This document shows, one piece after another, positions 1 through 9,861 of a stretch of DNA of 64,000 nucleotides; the stretch's first letter is position 1, and the number at the start of each line of letters is the position of its first letter. The notes under the pieces are model-generated. The model was not told the DNA's origin. It saw only the letters and a list, made by a program, of their open reading frames with translations, and did not search any database. Made by a program: the position numbers and the translations under genes. Source of the stretch: an uncultured bacterium (GTDB lineage Bacteria > Cyanobacteriota > Vampirovibrionia > Gastranaerophilales > Gastranaerophilaceae); NCBI GenBank assembly GCA_900547155.1, contig URFH01000006.1, forward strand, positions 15,083-79,082, in the 5' to 3' direction.

Positions 1-1087
1 TTTTGATTACTGACTTGATTTTTTCGTAATTTTCTTCAAGTTCCGGATAAGCCGCTTTATAGTTCTCGACAACCACGTCCACGAGCTTGTAAAGGAACGG
101 AAGCTCAAGCCCGAGCATTTTTCCATGCCTTAACGCACGGCGCATAATCATACGCAAAACGTAGTTTCTGCCCTCATTTCCGGGCACAATCCCGTCAGCA
201 ATCATAAACGACACACATCTGGCGTGGTCGGTGATGATTCTTAGAGAAATATCTGTTTTATCGTCTTCTTTGTACTTTTTGCCGGTCATTTCGCAAACTT
301 TGTTCAAAATCGGCATCAACAAATCGGTTTCAAAAGTTGAAGTTTTGCCCTGAACGACCATTGTAATACGTTCAAGACCCATGCCTGTATCAACATTTTT
401 CTTTTCCAGAGGCGTGTAGTTTCCGTCTTTGTCTTTGAAAAGTTCAGTGAAAACGAGGTTCCAGATTTCGACCCATCTGTCGCACTCGCAGGTCGCAACC
501 GAGCAATCATCCGAGCATTTCAGCTCTTCGCCGAGGTCGTAGTGGATTTCAGAGCAGGGCCCGCAGGAGCCGACATCTGAAACAGGGCCCCAGAAGTTGT
601 CTTTTTTGCCTTTTCTGAAGATTCTTTCAGCGGGAACGCCCACATCTTTTGTCCAGATGTCAAAAGCCTCATCGTCAGTTTCGTAAATCGTTACATAGAG
701 GCGGTTTTTGTCGAGTTTCAGGTAATTTGTAACAAAATCCCACGCCCACGGAATAACTTCTTTTTTATAATAGTCGCCAAAGCTGAAATTTCCGAGCATT
801 TCAAAGAAAGTATGGTGTCTGGGGGTTCTTCCGACGTTTTCGATGTCGGAATCCTTTCCGCCCGCTCTTGCGCATTTCTGGCAGGAGGTAATTCTTTTCG
901 GGTCATAGGGGCATTCTTCATAGCCCAGAAAATACGGCACAAACTGCAGCATTCCCGCTGTTGTCAAAAGAACAGTCGGGTTGTCGGGGACGAGGCTTGA
1001 GCTGTGCACCCGTGTTGACTGGTGTTTTTCTTCAAAAAACTTTAAAAACGCTTCTCTAATCTGCGCTCCTGTTAATATTTCAGACAT
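1..1087 (-). CDS. alaS: alanine--tRNA ligase, 5' part (runs off the window)
   Basis: Charges tRNA-Ala with alanine in the cytoplasm. Translation from the ATG at 1087 gives about 362 residues before the window edge, beginning MSEILTGAQIREAFLKFF. The class II AlaRS N-terminal catalytic signature GRTPRHHTFFEMLGNFSFG is plain, as are CQKCARAGGK and GSCGPCSEIHYD. A Shine-Dalgarno AAGGAA lies six bases before the ATG, which fixes the start. The rest of the catalytic domain and the editing and C-Ala domains lie beyond base 1, so it is truncated by the window and not by mutation. It is the first gene of the minus-strand block and is not obviously co-transcribed with the hypothetical gene upstream (98-base gap). 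Confidence 0.97.
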   Translation of the reverse strand, partial: MSEILTGAQIREAFLKFFEEKHQSTRVHSSSLVPDNPTVLLTTAGMLQFVPYFLGYEECPYDPKRITSCQKCARAGGKDSDIENVGRTPRHHTFFEMLGNFSFGDYYKKEVIPWAWDFVTNYLKLDKNRLYVTIYETDDEAFDIWTKDVGVPAERIFRKGKKDNFWGPVSDVGSCGPCSEIHYDLGEELKCSDDCSVATCECDRWVEIWNLVFTELFKDKDGNYTPLEKKNVDTGMGLERITMVVQGKTSTFETDLLMPILNKVCEMTGKKYKEDDKTDISLRIITDHARCVSFMIADGIVPGNEGRNYVLRMIMRRALRHGKMLGLELPFLYKLVDVVVENYKAAYPELEENYEKIKSVIK

Positions 1088-1188
1088 GGTTTATTCCTTA
1101 AATTTCTCTCTTATAGTCTAATTTTATTACAAAAAAAGTTAATCTTCTATCTAAACAGGCGCGATTTCAAAACACTGAATTTCAGAAA

Positions 1189-2079
1189 TTATTTATTTTC
1201 AGCCTTCACTGCAACCTGAACAGGCACAGGAACAACCGTTTTTACGGGAACAATCACCTTTTTAGCGCGTGCATTTGAAGCAAAATCAGCCGCTGCCGCA
1301 GCAATACCCGCGCCCAGAGCGCCCCATAAAGCGTATTTTTTAGCTTTTGAAGATTTGAACTCATCTACGACGAATTTGCGAAACTCGTTTTTCTTGTCCG
1401 AGAAAGTTTCCTTAATAAAGTCCGCTGTTTGAACGCCTCCGGCAAGATTTGCCTCTCTTACCTTGACTGTTTTGCCGGCAAGCTCAACGTATTTGTCAAC
1501 TCTGCCTTTTAAAAATCCAATTGCCTCATCAATGTTTTTAAATGACTTAATTTCAGCTTTTTTTGCGTCATTTATCACGGTAAACTCGTTCGGGTTGTTC
1601 CGGATAAACTTGCTCAAAAGGCTTTTTTCCATTTCTGAGCCGGGGTTGATATTCGGATCAACTTTTTGAAGAGTTTCGATATGGCTTTCGAGTTTAGCGA
1701 TTTTATTATCAAGATGGTTTAAAATCGCGGTAGTATCATTATTTCTGCCAATGATTGAAGCAGCTTTTCTGATTTCTTTCGGGTTGTTATCTGCCAAATC
1801 AAGGACTTCAAGCAGATTTTGCTGCTTTTCGGTAAGTTTTTTGTTTTCTTCCATTGCTCCGGCAATTTTCCTTAGAGATTTTTGCGTGGATTTAAGCTCT
1901 CTTTTGCCGATTTTATCAATGGTTTGGGAATATTCAAAAATATCAGGTTTTACAAAATTTCCCGCTGCAACACCCGCTGCCGCACCCCAGAAAGCGCCCG
2001 TTACGCCTGCAATTGCAGCGTCTTTTTTCTGTTCACGTTTTTGTGCTTGTAGTCTTGCTGAAATTCTGTTGATTTCCAT
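1189..2079 (-). CDS. hypothetical protein with two hydrophobic segments
   Basis: I do not recognise this 296-residue protein. An Ala/Gly-rich hydrophobic stretch near residues 22-40 (AGVTGAFWGAAAGVAAGNF) is followed by a long charged, probably helical or coiled-coil middle. A second Ala-rich stretch near residues 248-267 (WGALGAGIAAAAADF) precedes a Val/Pro-rich basic tail. The ATG at 2079 is preferred over an upstream GTG at 2100 because AAAGGAAA sits just before it. It is divergent from the membrane-protein operon starting at 2483, so regulation from the shared 400-base gap is possible. It lacks the N-terminal SFKG-type motif of its neighbours. Function unknown; membrane association is an inference. 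Confidence 0.8.
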   Translation of the reverse strand: MEINRISARLQAQKREQKKDAAIAGVTGAFWGAAAGVAAGNFVKPDIFEYSQTIDKIGKRELKSTQKSLRKIAGAMEENKKLTEKQQNLLEVLDLADNNPKEIRKAASIIGRNNDTTAILNHLDNKIAKLESHIETLQKVDPNINPGSEMEKSLLSKFIRNNPNEFTVINDAKKAEIKSFKNIDEAIGFLKGRVDKYVELAGKTVKVREANLAGGVQTADFIKETFSDKKNEFRKFVVDEFKSSKAKKYALWGALGAGIAAAAADFASNARAKKVIVPVKTVVPVPVQVAVKAENK

Positions 2080-2482
2080 GATATTTCCTTTTTCTTTCAC
2101 ACAATAATTTTAAACCCGAGAATAAAAATTTTTGCCACCATGCAACGATAAATTTATAATAATTTATGTTAAAATCCTATCACACAAGGCTTTACACCGC
2201 AATATCTTTCCTAAATATTTCTTTACAATCCAAAATTTGTTATACATGCGGGTAATTTACATGCTTTGGGGCAATAAAGTAAAATTTTTACGAAAATCTG
2301 CATTCTAAACAGGAAAATTTTTCTAAAAAAAACGAATATTACAAAATGTAAAAAAGATTTTTTCTGTAAAAACCTGTGATAGACTGGTTTTTAGAAAAAA
2401 GATTAAATTTTTCTGTTTTTTGATGGCAAAAAATAATTTTTACTGATTTTATCTAATCAGGTCATGTGATTCAAGGGAAATA
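2080..2482. other. divergent intergenic region, AT-rich
   Basis: About 400 bases without a supportable gene, between divergent genes. It holds a plausible plus-strand sigma70 promoter (separate entry) and, at 2165-2175, an extended -10 motif TATGTTAAAAT. The remainder is A/T-rich with no strong hairpin. Confidence 0.5.
2132..2160 (+). promoter_or_regulatory. predicted sigma70-type promoter
   Basis: TTGCCA (2132-2137), a 17-base spacer and a perfect TATAAT (2155-2160). It points toward the 2483 operon with a leader of roughly 315 bases. A second candidate, the extended -10 TATGTTAAAAT at 2165-2175, lies just downstream; the sequence does not tell which is used. Confidence 0.45.
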
Positions 2483-3589
2483 ATGGCAAGTATTTCAACA
2501 ATTAATGGGGCAAATTACGAAAATCACGGCATAAAAACCATGCCTGAAAATTCTCTTTCTTTCGGGAAAAAAGAGAAAAAAATCATCACGCCCGAGGAGT
2601 ACAAACACGACGAAATAGTAGGGAAAAACCCTGCTACCAGATTTCTTGTAAATGTAGAGAAAACCGCGAATATCCCGCTTGTTCATTTCCCCAGAGGATT
2701 GGGCGGAGCGCCTGATTATACTTTTTATGAATTTCTCCAGACCGCAAAATTCCCCTATTACGTAGGCGGGCCGATACTTGCGGCGTTGTTTTATGCAGGG
2801 ATTAAATTTGACTCTTTCAAATCCGCAAAACCCGCTAAAAACGTAGCAAAACACATGGCGCTGGGTGTTGGTTTTTATTATGCCGGTGCAATGCTTGCAA
2901 AATCACTTGTGAATACAACCTTAAAACTTGCACGCGGTATTGATTTGAACCAGCCTTACAGAAAAGTAATCCCGACATCCACAAACCAGACAGGTGCTTT
3001 CCAAAAAGACATTGAATATCACAACCTGATGGAAAGTATTGACTTCACAAGGTGGGATTTGCTTTATAAAGACGGCGAAAACACACAGGAAATCAACAAA
3101 AAATACAACAAACTTGCTAAAAAATTCGGTTTGAGAGATTCCAACCCGAATGACGCGGATTCTACACTCAAACCCCTTATAAGAAAAGCTATTGCAATGG
3201 GCAGAGCATGGCAATACGCTCTGACGGCTTGTTTTGTTACTCTCGGAATCGGGATGGCAAACCAGAAAGCCTGGGAAACCGACAATTTTGTCGGATTCAG
3301 ACACCAGATAAAACATGGAATCTTTGGAAAAGATGTTCCTGATGAAATGCGCATCCAAACAGCAAAAAACCTGTTTAAAGATTACATGTGGACGCCATTT
3401 AAGGAAAGTTTCAAAGAATTCTGGAAAGGCCAGAACAAAACCACGTCAATTGCAGGAAAAGCTACTATTATTACTACAGCGGCGGCGCTTGTGCTTGCTA
3501 ATTATTTAATTCTCACAAAAACCTCCGCAAGAAATCACAAAACTGAACGTACTACGGGAAACAAACCACAAGAGGTAAAAAAACAGTAA
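2483..3589 (+). CDS. hypothetical membrane protein with N-terminal LSFGKK motif
   Basis: Unrecognised 368-residue protein. The N-terminus is polar and probably disordered, with LSFGKK at residues 25-30, a variant of the SFKG/NFKG motif seen on other proteins in this window. Hydrophobic segments follow: YYVGGPILAALFYAGIKF, then MALGVGFYYAGAMLAKSLV, YALTACFVTLGIGMA, and a C-terminal ATIITTAAALVLANYLIL before a basic tail. There is no classical cleavable signal peptide. The ATG at 2483 follows GGGAAATA. It is the first gene of a three-gene operon: the next ATG starts one base after its stop. The layout of hydrophobic blocks resembles the pair at 41263 and 42204, which may be distant relatives. 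Confidence 0.8.
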   Translation: MASISTINGANYENHGIKTMPENSLSFGKKEKKIITPEEYKHDEIVGKNPATRFLVNVEKTANIPLVHFPRGLGGAPDYTFYEFLQTAKFPYYVGGPILAALFYAGIKFDSFKSAKPAKNVAKHMALGVGFYYAGAMLAKSLVNTTLKLARGIDLNQPYRKVIPTSTNQTGAFQKDIEYHNLMESIDFTRWDLLYKDGENTQEINKKYNKLAKKFGLRDSNPNDADSTLKPLIRKAIAMGRAWQYALTACFVTLGIGMANQKAWETDNFVGFRHQIKHGIFGKDVPDEMRIQTAKNLFKDYMWTPFKESFKEFWKGQNKTTSIAGKATIITTAAALVLANYLILTKTSARNHKTERTTGNKPQEVKKQ

Positions 3590-3590
3590 C

Positions 3591-6500
3591 ATGGCAGGCG
3601 ATTTGCTCCAAAAACTGAATATCAGCGCACAGCAGCAGGTCAGATTGCAAAAACCCGCGCAAAATCAGCCTGTTGCGGCAGCTCCGGTTCAAACTCCGAT
3701 AAAAGAAAAAGGATTGGAGTACCTTCCGGCTGTTACAATTACTCCGGCAAAAACAATTCCAACCGGATTGAAGCCCCAGAGCCCCGCAGGACGATTGATT
3801 AGCGAAAATGTTTTTCAAAGTGCGGGCAGCACGGTTAAAAATTACGCAAATTGCGCAAAATACTTCTACGACGCAGCTTTTAAAGGCGAAGGAACAGATT
3901 ATTCCGTAGGCAAGATAAATGACCTCACTGTACGCGCGGGCAGCCTCGGGATTGCGGGAATTCTTGCGGCAACAAAAGCCTTTCCGTTCGCAAAAGGAAT
4001 GGAATTCGTCGGGCTCGCAACATGGTTCGGCTCAATGGCTTTATGGCCCAGAATTATCGGTGCGCCCATAAAAGCAAAGACCGGTGTGGATATTAACTGG
4101 AAATACGAAGATTCTTACGGCAGAAGAAAGCCGTTTTTACAGGATCCGCAGTATCTTGCATGGGATTTGTTCCGCCATATTGATAAAAACGGAAAATACA
4201 ACCCGAAAGCTCCGGATTATGAATATTTGAACAAAATCGGCGACAAACTCGGCGTTCCCAGAGATATAAAAAACAGAAACGAAGCAATTCAGGACAAAAT
4301 TCGTCAGGTCGGCATTCAGGGCAATGCTCTGTGGATGTTGACTGCGGGCGTAATGACCCCTGTCATCTCCTCAATAGTTGCAGACGCGCTTCAAGAGCCT
4401 CTTTCCGGCGGAATTGAATCTTTTAGAACCTCCCGCGCGGAAAAACAGGTCAAAGGGCTTGAAGCAAAACTCGACAGCGTTCTGAAATCTGCCGAACCGG
4501 TTAAAATAGAGAAACTTGCTGAATCGCTGGGCGTTACTCTTGATAAGGAATTCACTGCGGGGCTGGAAAAACTCAGCAAAGCGGCTCTCACACCCGAAGA
4601 AAGCGAAAAATTCATTAAATTCCTTGAAAAAGAGCTGATTGGAACCGATTTGATTTACGCAATAAAAACCGAAATGAACGGTTCTACGCTCGTACAAAAT
4701 GTTATCCGTTTTGACGGCGCTATGCAGGATGCGGTTGTCAAAGCGATGGAAGAAAAACTTAACCAGATTAAAGCAGCTTCATTTGACACTGCTACGGAAT
4801 TTTTGAACACAGCTATTGAAAAAACCCTTTCTACGCTTGATAAGAAAAATATTGCATATTCTGATGAAACAAAAATCGGCGATTTATTCACAGGATTGAA
4901 CATCAGAGAAAAACAAAAAATCAGAGTCAGCAACATAAATACACTGCTCCGTCATTACAAAGATAAAACCGTAGGCGAATTCAAACAGGCAATCGCCTCA
5001 AAAGACAAAAAATTCTTTGGAATCGACTTTATTGACCGCATTAAGCCCCTAACAAGAGCTGATGTTGACAGAGCGGTAAATATTGGTAATTTTGACAAAC
5101 GCGCGGACGGGCTGGTTGGATTCGGTCAGACGCATACTTTCAGCCAGATTTTCAATAAAGCTCTGGAAAACGCAAAAGCCGCTCTTGGCGGTACGCAGGA
5201 GCTGGATGTTGAATACATTGCAACAATGCTAAGAGATACCGCTGCTGAAACAGCAAAAAAATACGAAGTTTCGCTGCTTGATGTTGAGCGCGCAAAAAAA
5301 CTGATTACGCTGGCGAAAATTCAACAGGCAGTGGAAAATCAAATCGATTTGCTCGCCAAAGCTACAATTCAAGACATTTCAGAAGCCGTCACCGCAAACA
5401 ACTGGCAAAAAGTTCCTAAAAAATACTTCAAAGCAATGGGCTTTACAAAAGCGGAAATCAGAGAACTGGCCACAGCAAGCACAACAAAAGCTTCTGAAAT
5501 TATGATAGAGAAATTCACGTCAATTTCAAAAGATTCCGCAAAATTTGAAAAAGTTGTAAAAGAAATCGCAAAATACGCAGACTCCGCAATTTCAAAAGAA
5601 GAAAAAGCGCTCCTGAACATAATTGGAACCTTTGAAAACCCGGGCCCGCTAATCAAGCTCAAAGATACAATCCAAAAAGCCGCTAAGGCAGAAGGTTTTT
5701 CCAACACCATAACGGACACCGTTGAAAAACATTTCTCCGGCACAGCCAGAGAGCTCCAGTCCAAAGTCAAAAACACGACTAATTCCTTTGGAAAGCTCAT
5801 AAAAGCCCTCGATTCGTTCCGTGAGATTGACGAATTCGTTATAAGAGAGCTCGGCTCAAACCCTGAAGAGTTCAAAAAAATTATCAAAACTCAACTCAAC
5901 AAATTCTATACTTTCAAAGGTTTTAAATATGAAGAAGCAAAATCCTCGCTAACAATGTTTTTGAAACGCGCATTTATTGAAAATGCGGATATAAACAACT
6001 GGCAGACAAAATTTGAAGCCGCGCTGGACGGAAATCCCCGCGGAATCAAACATTCAAAAGAACTTCTTATGGATTTGAACGCGTTTATGTACGGTGATTT
6101 TTCAGAATCCTGCGCAAAACTCCTTCCTGATGAGCTCGCCGGAAAATTAAGCGCAAACAGCTATGAAATGGGCTTTAGATTTATGCCGATGAACAACAAA
6201 CTTTTGCTCCATGTTTCCGGTGCAAACACAAACAGGGCCTGGGGTTATGTTGAAGACATGCTCGGCAAGTATAAAAATATTCCTCAAATGACAGAAAAAG
6301 AAAAAGCGGCTTTTGCCCATCAAATCGAAGTAATTGAGCACATGATTGAAGCAAGAAAATTCGAGCTTCACATCAATGACTTAGTGAATATGAAAAAAGG
6401 AATTAACAAAATCAAAGAAGGCCTTACAAAATTTGATAAAGGCTTCAATCCGTGGGATTTGAAAGAATTATTCGGCAGAAAACTCGGACAGGATCGCACA

Positions 6501-6725
6501 GCGAATGTTATTCTGTCAGAACAGACCGGAAAAGGCATTACAGAGTTCACAGCTGACGCCGCAAGAAACTTCCGCTCCAGAAATAAATGGTCAAAACTCG
6601 TCTGGGGACTTTTTGCCGGAACAACAGCGCTTTCCGCTCTGGTAATTTCGCAAATGGGCAAAAAGAACTACTTTAACCGCGATATTTATGCAAAAAAGGA
6701 GGGTTTAAATGCAAATAATAAATAA
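3591..6725 (+). CDS. large hypothetical membrane-associated protein
   Basis: Unrecognised 1044-residue protein. The first ~85 residues are Gln/Pro/Ala-rich and probably disordered. Hydrophobic segments occur around residues 105-150 (including GLATWFGSMALWPRIIGAPI) and near residue 240 (ALWMLTAGVMTPVISSIV). A very long Lys/Glu-rich, mostly helical middle follows, then a C-terminal hydrophobic segment (LVWGLFAGTTALSALVIS) and a short basic tail. It has no recognisable enzymatic motif. It begins one base after the stop of the 368-residue gene and overlaps the GH13 gene by 17 bases, so the three are translationally coupled. A membrane-spanning scaffold or surface role is conceivable but is inference. 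Confidence 0.8.
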   Translation: MAGDLLQKLNISAQQQVRLQKPAQNQPVAAAPVQTPIKEKGLEYLPAVTITPAKTIPTGLKPQSPAGRLISENVFQSAGSTVKNYANCAKYFYDAAFKGEGTDYSVGKINDLTVRAGSLGIAGILAATKAFPFAKGMEFVGLATWFGSMALWPRIIGAPIKAKTGVDINWKYEDSYGRRKPFLQDPQYLAWDLFRHIDKNGKYNPKAPDYEYLNKIGDKLGVPRDIKNRNEAIQDKIRQVGIQGNALWMLTAGVMTPVISSIVADALQEPLSGGIESFRTSRAEKQVKGLEAKLDSVLKSAEPVKIEKLAESLGVTLDKEFTAGLEKLSKAALTPEESEKFIKFLEKELIGTDLIYAIKTEMNGSTLVQNVIRFDGAMQDAVVKAMEEKLNQIKAASFDTATEFLNTAIEKTLSTLDKKNIAYSDETKIGDLFTGLNIREKQKIRVSNINTLLRHYKDKTVGEFKQAIASKDKKFFGIDFIDRIKPLTRADVDRAVNIGNFDKRADGLVGFGQTHTFSQIFNKALENAKAALGGTQELDVEYIATMLRDTAAETAKKYEVSLLDVERAKKLITLAKIQQAVENQIDLLAKATIQDISEAVTANNWQKVPKKYFKAMGFTKAEIRELATASTTKASEIMIEKFTSISKDSAKFEKVVKEIAKYADSAISKEEKALLNIIGTFENPGPLIKLKDTIQKAAKAEGFSNTITDTVEKHFSGTARELQSKVKNTTNSFGKLIKALDSFREIDEFVIRELGSNPEEFKKIIKTQLNKFYTFKGFKYEEAKSSLTMFLKRAFIENADINNWQTKFEAALDGNPRGIKHSKELLMDLNAFMYGDFSESCAKLLPDELAGKLSANSYEMGFRFMPMNNKLLLHVSGANTNRAWGYVEDMLGKYKNIPQMTEKEKAAFAHQIEVIEHMIEARKFELHINDLVNMKKGINKIKEGLTKFDKGFNPWDLKELFGRKLGQDRTANVILSEQTGKGITEFTADAARNFRSRNKWSKLVWGLFAGTTALSALVISQMGKKNYFNRDIYAKKEGLNANNK

Positions 6726-8733
6726 TTACCATCCTGTTTTTGCAAAACAAAACAATTTTAAAGGCTCCTTGATGGATTACCTTTCAAAACCTGCCGTACA
6801 GCCATCCGGCGAAGTTCAGCCGGTTCAAAATGCGCCTGCTGCTGCGGTTACAGCTGCTTATATGAAAGTTGATGCACCGGAGCTTGAAAAATTAAGAAAA
6901 ATCGGCGCCGGAAATTTGCTTCTTGCAATGACAACGGCTGCTTCAAAAGCCAATGCAGCTGTTGCAAGCGCAAAAGTTGAAGAACCCAAAACAGAAAAGC
7001 TTGAGGGCTACAAAAACAACCTCCGCTCAATGTTCCAGAACAATCAGGTCGTAATTTACGCAATGGTACCGAGAATTTTCAATGCAAAAGACAAAAACGG
7101 CAACCGTTTGATTGAAGAGGGCGAAGAAAAAGGCACTTTCCTCAACATGATTGACAGGCTTGACGAATTAAAATCATACGGCATAAATACGCTCCACTGG
7201 CTTCCGATTAACCCGCCCGGAACAATCGCAGCAAAAGGAAGTGCGGGCTCGGTTTATGCTCCGCTGGATTATTTGACAATTGATCCGGCGCTTGATGACC
7301 CGAACAACCCGAAATCCGTAAAAGAAGAATGCAAAGAAGCAATAAACGAATGCCACAAACGCGGAATCAAAGTTATGATTGACCTGCCGAGCTGTATGTC
7401 GGTTGATTTGTACGACGCAAGGCCCGATTTAAGAGCTGAAGACGCTTCGGGCAACCCGAAAACCCCCGAGGGCTGGGAAGATATCCGCATGTTCGAGCCC
7501 TGGGCCGATCAGGACAAGAGAATTTTGAATCCGGCGTTGATGAAATATCATAAAGATTTTATTGATATGTGCATTGATTTGGGAATTGACGGCATAAGAG
7601 CTGACGTTGCACGTGCTAAACCCGTTGAGTTCTGGGATGAGCTGATTACTTACACAAGAAGAAAAGACCCTGAATTCGCGTTCCTTGCAGAATCTTACAC
7701 CTACGAAGACGCTTCTCCGATTAAAAACATGCCCGCAGACCGTCCCGAAGAGCTGCTCGAAGCAGGATTTGACTCTTATTACGGTCAGTATCACATTTTC
7801 CCGAGCTGGAACTCAGAAGAATTTCACCAGTTTGTGAAAGACAACCTGAAAATGTCCGAAAAATACGACAAAGGCAAATCGCTCATCGGTTCTTTTGCGA
7901 CCCATGACGACAAAAGCCCGATGTCCAACGGCGGGCCGGATTACTGCATGATGACCAGCGCAATTCAGGCTACTTTGCCTATGACAAACCCTTACATTGT
8001 AACCGGTTTTGAGACAGGTGATGATTACATTTATCCGTATGGCAAAAAATATGTTGACAAAACATTCAACGAGCTTATGAAAAACCCTGTTTACAAAGAC
8101 ACAGTAGATTCTTTGCTCCAGAGCGAATCATATTCAAAAAATATCAACCTGCCCAGGCTTTTGAACAGCGAGGACGCAAATCTAAAAATCTCCGAACTCG
8201 CCAAAAAGCCTGAATACAAAAAGCTTGTGAATTACTTCACAAACTTTATGCTCACAAAAGACAACATAAAACACTATGTCCACCCGGAATTCCTTGATAT
8301 TTTCAACGAATCGGCAAAACCGGAGGGCAAACACCCCGAAATCGGTAAGCATTTCGCTCAGCTGATGAATGTTTTCAGAAAACAGTACGAAAATGTCATC
8401 ACAAAAGGTTCATATATCGAGCTTAAAGTCGATGGAAACAAACGCAAAGACATAATTGCCTACGCGCGCCATTATCAAGGCAAAACCCTTGTGGTAATAG
8501 CGAACAAAGACGTAAACTCCAGAGAAAGAGTTACCGTAAAAGTTCCCGGCTTGAAATCCACGCAGGTTCTCAAAGACCTGAGCCCCGAGTACGGCAATCC
8601 GAGCAGATATCAGGCACAAGACGGCGCTATCAGGCTCGAACTTGGCGCTGCAAGAGCTCATATTTTTGAAGTTGACACGCCCGACATTGAAAAAGCATTC
8701 AAACCATCGGAAGTTTACAGGCAAAATTTATAA
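6709..8733 (+). CDS. GH13 alpha-amylase-family protein with N-terminal NNFKG motif
   Basis: A 674-residue GH13-like protein, expected to act on alpha-glucans. The first ~100 residues are low-complexity with NNFKGSL at 15-21 and no signal peptide. The (beta/alpha)8 part starts near VIYAMVPRIF (115). Catalytic regions are visible: nucleophile D299 in GIDGIRADVARAK, acid/base E328 in FLAESYTY, and D400 in SFATHDDKS. Region I reads DLPSCM (225-230) where many GH13 enzymes have D-x-x-x-N-H, so the usual subsite -1 His is absent. A C-terminal beta domain with GKTLVVIANKD follows. It is translated from a strong SD (GGAGG) and overlaps the upstream gene by 17 bases. The GH13 fold is well supported; substrate and activity are not known. 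Confidence 0.88.
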   Translation: MQIINNYHPVFAKQNNFKGSLMDYLSKPAVQPSGEVQPVQNAPAAAVTAAYMKVDAPELEKLRKIGAGNLLLAMTTAASKANAAVASAKVEEPKTEKLEGYKNNLRSMFQNNQVVIYAMVPRIFNAKDKNGNRLIEEGEEKGTFLNMIDRLDELKSYGINTLHWLPINPPGTIAAKGSAGSVYAPLDYLTIDPALDDPNNPKSVKEECKEAINECHKRGIKVMIDLPSCMSVDLYDARPDLRAEDASGNPKTPEGWEDIRMFEPWADQDKRILNPALMKYHKDFIDMCIDLGIDGIRADVARAKPVEFWDELITYTRRKDPEFAFLAESYTYEDASPIKNMPADRPEELLEAGFDSYYGQYHIFPSWNSEEFHQFVKDNLKMSEKYDKGKSLIGSFATHDDKSPMSNGGPDYCMMTSAIQATLPMTNPYIVTGFETGDDYIYPYGKKYVDKTFNELMKNPVYKDTVDSLLQSESYSKNINLPRLLNSEDANLKISELAKKPEYKKLVNYFTNFMLTKDNIKHYVHPEFLDIFNESAKPEGKHPEIGKHFAQLMNVFRKQYENVITKGSYIELKVDGNKRKDIIAYARHYQGKTLVVIANKDVNSRERVTVKVPGLKSTQVLKDLSPEYGNPSRYQAQDGAIRLELGAARAHIFEVDTPDIEKAFKPSEVYRQNL

Positions 8734-8745
8734 ATTCAAAAAGTT

Positions 8746-9861
8746 TTAAGCCTTTTTGAGCTGTTCTGAAAGGATATCAGCAATTCGTTTGCATGCCAGC
8801 CCGTCGCCGTATGGGTTTATGGCTTCGGACATTTTTTTGTACTCTTGAGGGTCGTCGAGGAGCTTTTGCACCTCTGAAACGATTTTTTCCGTGTCAGTGC
8901 CCACGAGTTTAACCGTTCCGTATTCGACAGCTTCAGGGCGTTCGGTTGTGGAGCGCAAAACAAGCACAGGTTTGCCCAGAGAGGGGGCTTCTTCCTGCAC
9001 GCCGCCGGAATCTGACATAATAATATGCGATTTTTTCATCAAATTCGCAAAAGGCGCATATTCCAGAGGCGCAATGAGGTGAATCCGCTCTTTTCCGTCC
9101 AAAAGTTCATAAACGGGCTTTTGAACATTCGGGTTCAGGTGCACGGGGTAAACAACCTGAACATTTTTATTTTTTTCAACGATTTCAAGCACGGCTTTGC
9201 AAATATTTCTGATAGGCTCGCCGAAATTTTCTCTTCTGTGCGAGGTCAGCAGAATAGTTTTCAAATTCGGGTCGAGATTCAGTGACGGAATCTCGCTTTT
9301 GTGGTTTTCAACAGTGTACAAAAGCGCGTCAATGACGGTATTTCCGGTTTTATAGATATGTTTTTCGGGGATTGCCGATTTTTTCAGATTTTCGCACGAT
9401 GTTTCGGTCGGAGCGAAGTGATAGGTGCAAACTGCGTCCGCAAAAACGCGATTTATCTCCTCGGGGAACGGATAATACTTGTCAAAAGTCCTCAAACCCG
9501 CTTCCACGTGCCCGACAGGGATTTTTGCATAAAAAGCAGAAAGTGCAGCAGCCATTGAGGTGGTTGTGTCGCCATGAACCAGAACAACGTCAGGATTTGC
9601 CGCCTCGAAAACATCTTTCATCTTCAAAAGAACATCAGACGTGAGCGTCCAGAGGTTCTGATTTTCTTTCATAATATCAAGGTCATAATCGGGCTTGATT
9701 TCAAAAAGATTGAGCACCTGATCGAGCATTTGCCTGTGCTGTGCGGTTACACAGACAATGCTTTCAAATTCGGAGCGTTTTTCGAGCTCTTTTACCAGAG
9801 GTGCCATTTTTATTGCCTCGGGGCGCGTTCCGAATACGGTCATGACCTTTATTTTAGACAT
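8746..9861 (-). CDS. wecB: UDP-N-acetylglucosamine 2-epimerase (non-hydrolysing)
   Basis: Interconverts UDP-GlcNAc and UDP-ManNAc, supplying ManNAc units for surface polysaccharide or teichoic-acid-like polymers. The 371-residue length is typical. Family signatures are VMTVFGTRPEAIKMAPLVKEL at the N-terminus (positions 5-25), VHGDTTTSMAAALSAFY, HVEAGLRTFDKYYPFPEE, LLTSHRRENFG and SDSGGVQEEAPSLGKPVLVLR. It is a single gene, convergent with the GH13 gene (12-base gap) and divergent from the exported protein at 10165. No other polysaccharide genes adjoin it. Confidence 0.95.
   Translation of the reverse strand: MSKIKVMTVFGTRPEAIKMAPLVKELEKRSEFESIVCVTAQHRQMLDQVLNLFEIKPDYDLDIMKENQNLWTLTSDVLLKMKDVFEAANPDVVLVHGDTTTSMAAALSAFYAKIPVGHVEAGLRTFDKYYPFPEEINRVFADAVCTYHFAPTETSCENLKKSAIPEKHIYKTGNTVIDALLYTVENHKSEIPSLNLDPNLKTILLTSHRRENFGEPIRNICKAVLEIVEKNKNVQVVYPVHLNPNVQKPVYELLDGKERIHLIAPLEYAPFANLMKKSHIIMSDSGGVQEEAPSLGKPVLVLRSTTERPEAVEYGTVKLVGTDTEKIVSEVQKLLDDPQEYKKMSEAINPYGDGLACKRIADILSEQLKKA

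Noticed and set aside
6368..6661. Several open frames of 60-170 codons opposite the large genes
   Set aside because: They lie antisense to clear coding genes, lack SDs and recognisable motifs, and follow from codon bias of the real frame.
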